This document shows positions 60,314-64,000 of a stretch of 64,000 nucleotides of DNA, one piece after another. The stretch spans positions 52,140,006 to 52,204,005 of the forward strand of contig NC_085047.1 of NCBI RefSeq assembly GCF_963662255.1, given 5' to 3'. Made by a program: the position numbers and the translations under genes. Source of the DNA: Cinclus cinclus. Lineage: Eukaryota; Chordata; Aves; Passeriformes; Cinclidae. How positions within the stretch are numbered: the stretch's first letter is position 1; each line of letters starts with the position of its first letter. Under the pieces are notes generated by a model that was given only the letters and a program-made list of their open reading frames with translations, did not search any database and had not been told where the DNA came from.

Positions 60314-63300
60314 ACCCCCTTAAGTCAGCTGTTCTCTGCGTAGAAGCATCTCCAGTTATAACTGCTTGAGCTGTTCTGTACAAAAGAATCATTCTGCCTC
60401 TAGTGAGACCTCACAGCCTGTGAGTTTCCTTTCTGAGATAGGCCCTCAGCAGAGATGTGAAGCTGTGAAACTTCACTGGAAACACCATATGAGAAGGGAT
60501 TTGTTATCATTAGCAAGAGCAGTATTCACTTACACGAAAATGTATGCAACTGTTTTCATTTCTTTCCGCACATATTTAGTGTTATTTAAATTTAACTCAT
60601 GCTACTTATTTCTTCCAGAGCAGCTAATGTAGCAAACATTCTTTGGACCATACTAAATGGAAACATGGCATGCACATTGTTAATGGACTGTGCAGATTTT
60701 GTGAGACAAAAGTGAGGAAATCAGTGCACTGCTATTTCTGGCTTTGCTGGACGGATGTTTTTAGCATAATGTTTGCACACCAAAAAGCCAACTCATACAA
60801 CTGCAAAGCCTGACATTCAGACAGGACAGTGAGAAGTTCGTCTGGGGAACACTGTAATAAACTGAGTGAACAGTGAATGTGTACAAAATAGTTTAATGAC
60901 ATCAAACAGTTAACACAGGAGGTACAAAGGGCTTATCCTATGCTTTTCTTTCCTATTCAGCTGTGTTGAAGGTAACTGCCAGATAGTCTTACTGGAATTT
61001 CTTTGTAATGAACTAAAATCTTCAGTTGTGAAAAAAGAAATTATAATAACGACAATCACAAGATTAATGCACAGTGGGTTGATCTGTGCAAAAGAAAAAT
61101 CATTTGCTCATTGTAGCATTGCTCATAGACTAAGCTGAAACAGAGAGTTTGAATTGAAACATCATATACTTGAGATAAAGCTCTTGCACATCTGTAAGTG
61201 AAGATGGTGTACTTCAAAAGCAAAGCAGAAATTTGTAGTGGAATCAAGCTTTTAAACAGGCTAGTCTACTCCCAGTGAAGTCAATGGCTAAGTGTGAGAC
61301 TATGATGGAAAGTGAAGATGCAACATGAATTCAAGTAGGAAAAACAATTCCATTCTGGGTGAAGAACACAGGTTTTAGTACCACAAATGGTGATTAAGCC
61401 ATCTTTTCTTTCGACCCTTTCTATGAACAAGAACTGCAAAGCTGTGTCCTGCTCTTTAAACAGCTTTTTAACAGGCAAGTGTTGGATGTCAAGACACCTG
61501 ACTGTGACTGTCATATCTGCTAGTCATTTGCTGAATTTTCTCCTGGCAATCACATTGCAGATAACTCTCTATTTTGCCATCTAAACACTGGTCATCACTC
61601 TGAATTTCTCTCTTCATTAATCTTAGCTTTACTAGGTAATGGGTTTCTCAACTATCTTGAAGAACAGCTCTGCCTTTACTCTAGAATTCACTGTTTTGGG
61701 CAAATTTGGCTCTGAAATTCTGTAATCAGTGGATGAGCTGGTGATAGTATAGAAGACTTCCCTGTTACATCAGTCCAGCACCTGGCACAGAGTTCAGAGG
61801 GTTGGGTGGCAAGATACAAGATGAGCATGAAAATCAAAGAGCCTACTATCAGGCCTAACTCCACCTAGAGCCACGGAAAAATGCATCTGGCTCATTTATT
61901 TTGCTTTCCATATTAATAAAGCTGCAACTCATTACGTAAACCATATGCCGTCTCCTCAGTTGGATGCATTATGAAATCCTCTGAAGAGGGAAGCTTGATT
62001 TTTTTCTATTAAAAATGGGAGCTCTTTTTCTTTTGCTGAAATCCCTTTTCCCCTCTTTTGCCAATTTGCATTTAGGCACAGTCTCCTCAAATCCACTCAT
62101 TCAGTCAAAAATGTGACTGAGGATTTCCAAAAGAGCAAGGGCAAAGGGAGGGGAGAATTGGCAGGAACAAGAAATTATTTTCTCCAGAGTTTCATGATAA
62201 TTTTTTAAGTCTTTCTTTTGATTTCTCTTCCTTACACCCGTGTAAAGTCCCTGTGCAAGCAAGAACAGATGTTGCAACAAGCAGTGTTCACCCTTTGACC
62301 CAAGGATCTCATTGCTTCTTTTCTCTGGTGCATGTTTAAATTTAGAATGAAAACCCTACAAAATGCATGGGGGTGGGGTGAGTTGTGAGGCAGAAGAAGA
62401 GTCTAATTTTGGAAAGTCTTCCCTAGCAAACCTTCCCCAACTTCCACTTGTTTCGCTTAATTTGTGAATGTCTCTGCTCCAGAAGATGAAGACAGCTGAA
62501 ATGTGCTCAGATACCACACTGAGTGGAATTGTATCATAGTACCCAAGTGCTTAAATTAGGTCTCCTTCTCTAAAATTATTTTCAGAAGATGTGACCAATT
62601 GTCATTCCTACTGTGCATATACTGTGCACATTCCAGCAGATGACATCCTCCTGTCCACACTGGCCCCATGCACAAACCCCTCTGAAGAGAGTTGTGTCTT
62701 AGAGATCTCCAACTCTTTCTCCCACAAGCACAAAAAGGTTTTCCTCACCAGAAGCTACAAAAATAAATGGTGACAAACCCATATCCCAATACTCCCATTC
62801 TTGCCCTATTCTTTTCATATTGTTTTGGCCATTCTTTTTGCACAGACTCTGCTCAAGACCCCCTGTTGCCTCCTGACCGTCCTCCCATTTCTACTGACTG
62901 GGACATGTCCACTGCTCTGCTCCCAGCCAGCCTCTCCCAGCTCTCTGTCCTTGGCAGGCCCAGGCACAAAGCCAGCTGCAAGATCAGTGACAAACAGCTG
63001 GCAAGGGCTGAGGAACCTGCTGAGAATGGCTGCTGGCAGGGGCTGTAGCTGCCTGTCTGCTCTTGGTTTGAAAACCAAGCCCTGCTCCAAGGAAAGCAGT
63101 GCTCCTGAAAAGCCTGCCTTTCCCACCACTGCTTGCTTACACCAACAGGACACCCCAAGTCCTCCTACAGGAGCAGGACAGAGGCTTCCCAATGGTTATG
63201 TGACCAACATACTGAAGAAAACTGGCCAGGAATCTTTCAGATGAACTGCCTAAGGGCTCCAAGAACATCTCTGCAGCTGGTGCAGGGATGTGTGAGTATC

Positions 63301-64000
63301 TCCAGTCTCATAGATCCTTTCTCAGAGCTGGCTTTTCTTTCTGTCTGCATTGCTTGTAGTCAGAACCATGGAGCCCTGTCCAGCTCAGAGAAGGAAGTGT
63401 TGCTATCCTCCCACAGGCCTCCTATCCCCATGCTCCCTTTTGTGCTGCAGAGTACCATGGCCAGTGACATGCAGTGTTTGGTTCTTGCCCCAGCCAGAAT
63501 TGGCTAATGCTCCCTAGCAAAACCCACTCCAAGAGCAGCAAGAAAATAATCAAGAAAAATAATGCTATTATAGCCATTATATCTCAACACATAATATTGA
63601 ATTCTTCTGCCCTAGTTTTATATGTTCAGAGAATGTTTTTCTGGGGAGATTACTTAGCTAAATGCTTTGTCAAAATTTCTCTCAGAAGCCATAGTTTTTC
63701 ACGGTCTTCCTTTCCTCTTTCTGTTTCTTTCCTTATGTCTAAAGTGAACCTCCCTGTTTTTTCTCATAGATATATCTTATAGTATTTGTAAATGCAAAAT
63801 GTGTATCCATCATAGCCTTTCAAATACCTTGTTTTCCAGCAAATAATGTATGAGTTTCAGCTTTTTATATCTGCACAAACTACAGTCCTCTGAGGCACTC
63901 GAACTCTTTAGAATAAGAATTCTGTTTTTCTGTACATCCTTTGTAATAGAGGGAATTCTAAAAGATGCAGAAAGGTACCCTGGAAACTGATATTCTATAA
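60314..64000. other. Intergenic DNA, right end of window
   Basis: Mostly AT-rich non-coding sequence, with a GC-richer stop-poor patch at 62850-63240 discussed below and an AT-rich possible conserved block at 61880-61990. No coding exon of a neighbouring gene (DCLK1 would be expected further right, on the - strand) is recognised. Confidence 0.7.

Noticed and set aside
62801..63244. 147-codon + strand frame as a real gene
   Set aside because: No recognisable domain, overlapping frames of similar length on both strands, and no splice or promoter context; more likely a GC-composition effect. Kept only as a finding.
40230..64000. DCLK1 3' exons or 3' UTR on the - strand
   Set aside because: Expected from vertebrate gene order, but I could not find any kinase-domain exon or a convincing antisense polyadenylation structure, so I do not call it.

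Overview
The window looks like bird nuclear genomic DNA. It is AT-rich, with long introns, GT-AG splice sites, and CR1 LINE fragments ending in the avian-type 3' tail (a fragment near 60.3 kb ends in TTCTATGATCCTATGA). I saw no Alu, L1 or B1 elements and nothing prokaryotic. Most open frames of 60-120 codons are chance frames in non-coding DNA. There is one 200-base assembly gap (7710-7909).

The only protein-coding gene I can support is the 3' end of NBEA (neurobeachin), on the + strand. Nine exons (15473-38515) join through GT-AG introns in one frame of 1224 nt: 407 codons plus a stop. They encode the segment just after the BEACH domain and the complete C-terminal WD40 propeller. The first exon starts in phase 0, so the rest of this very large gene (human protein about 2946 residues) lies to the left. 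The 3' UTR runs from 38516 to about 40220, with an AATAAA signal at 40196-40201, AU-rich nonamers and Pumilio-type motifs.

Layout: 1-15472 is a long upstream intron with a CR1 copy, the gap and a pure CTCCT/CTCCC tract of about 250 bp. 15473-23365 holds five exons with short introns, one carrying an antisense CR1. 23366-33496 is a 10.1-kb intron with old repeat relics. 33497-38515 holds the last four exons. 40220-64000 is intergenic DNA with CR1 fragments, simple repeats, a GC-richer stop-poor patch near 63 kb and a few AT-rich homeobox-motif stretches that could be conserved non-coding elements. In vertebrates DCLK1 usually lies beyond NBEA in convergent orientation. I see none of its coding exons here, so its 3' end is probably further right.

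I found no convincing new biological system. The items most worth a second look are the G-quadruplex/triplex-prone CTCCT/CTCCC tract, the run of four in-frame-skippable propeller exons, the candidate non-coding conserved elements and the GC-rich patch.
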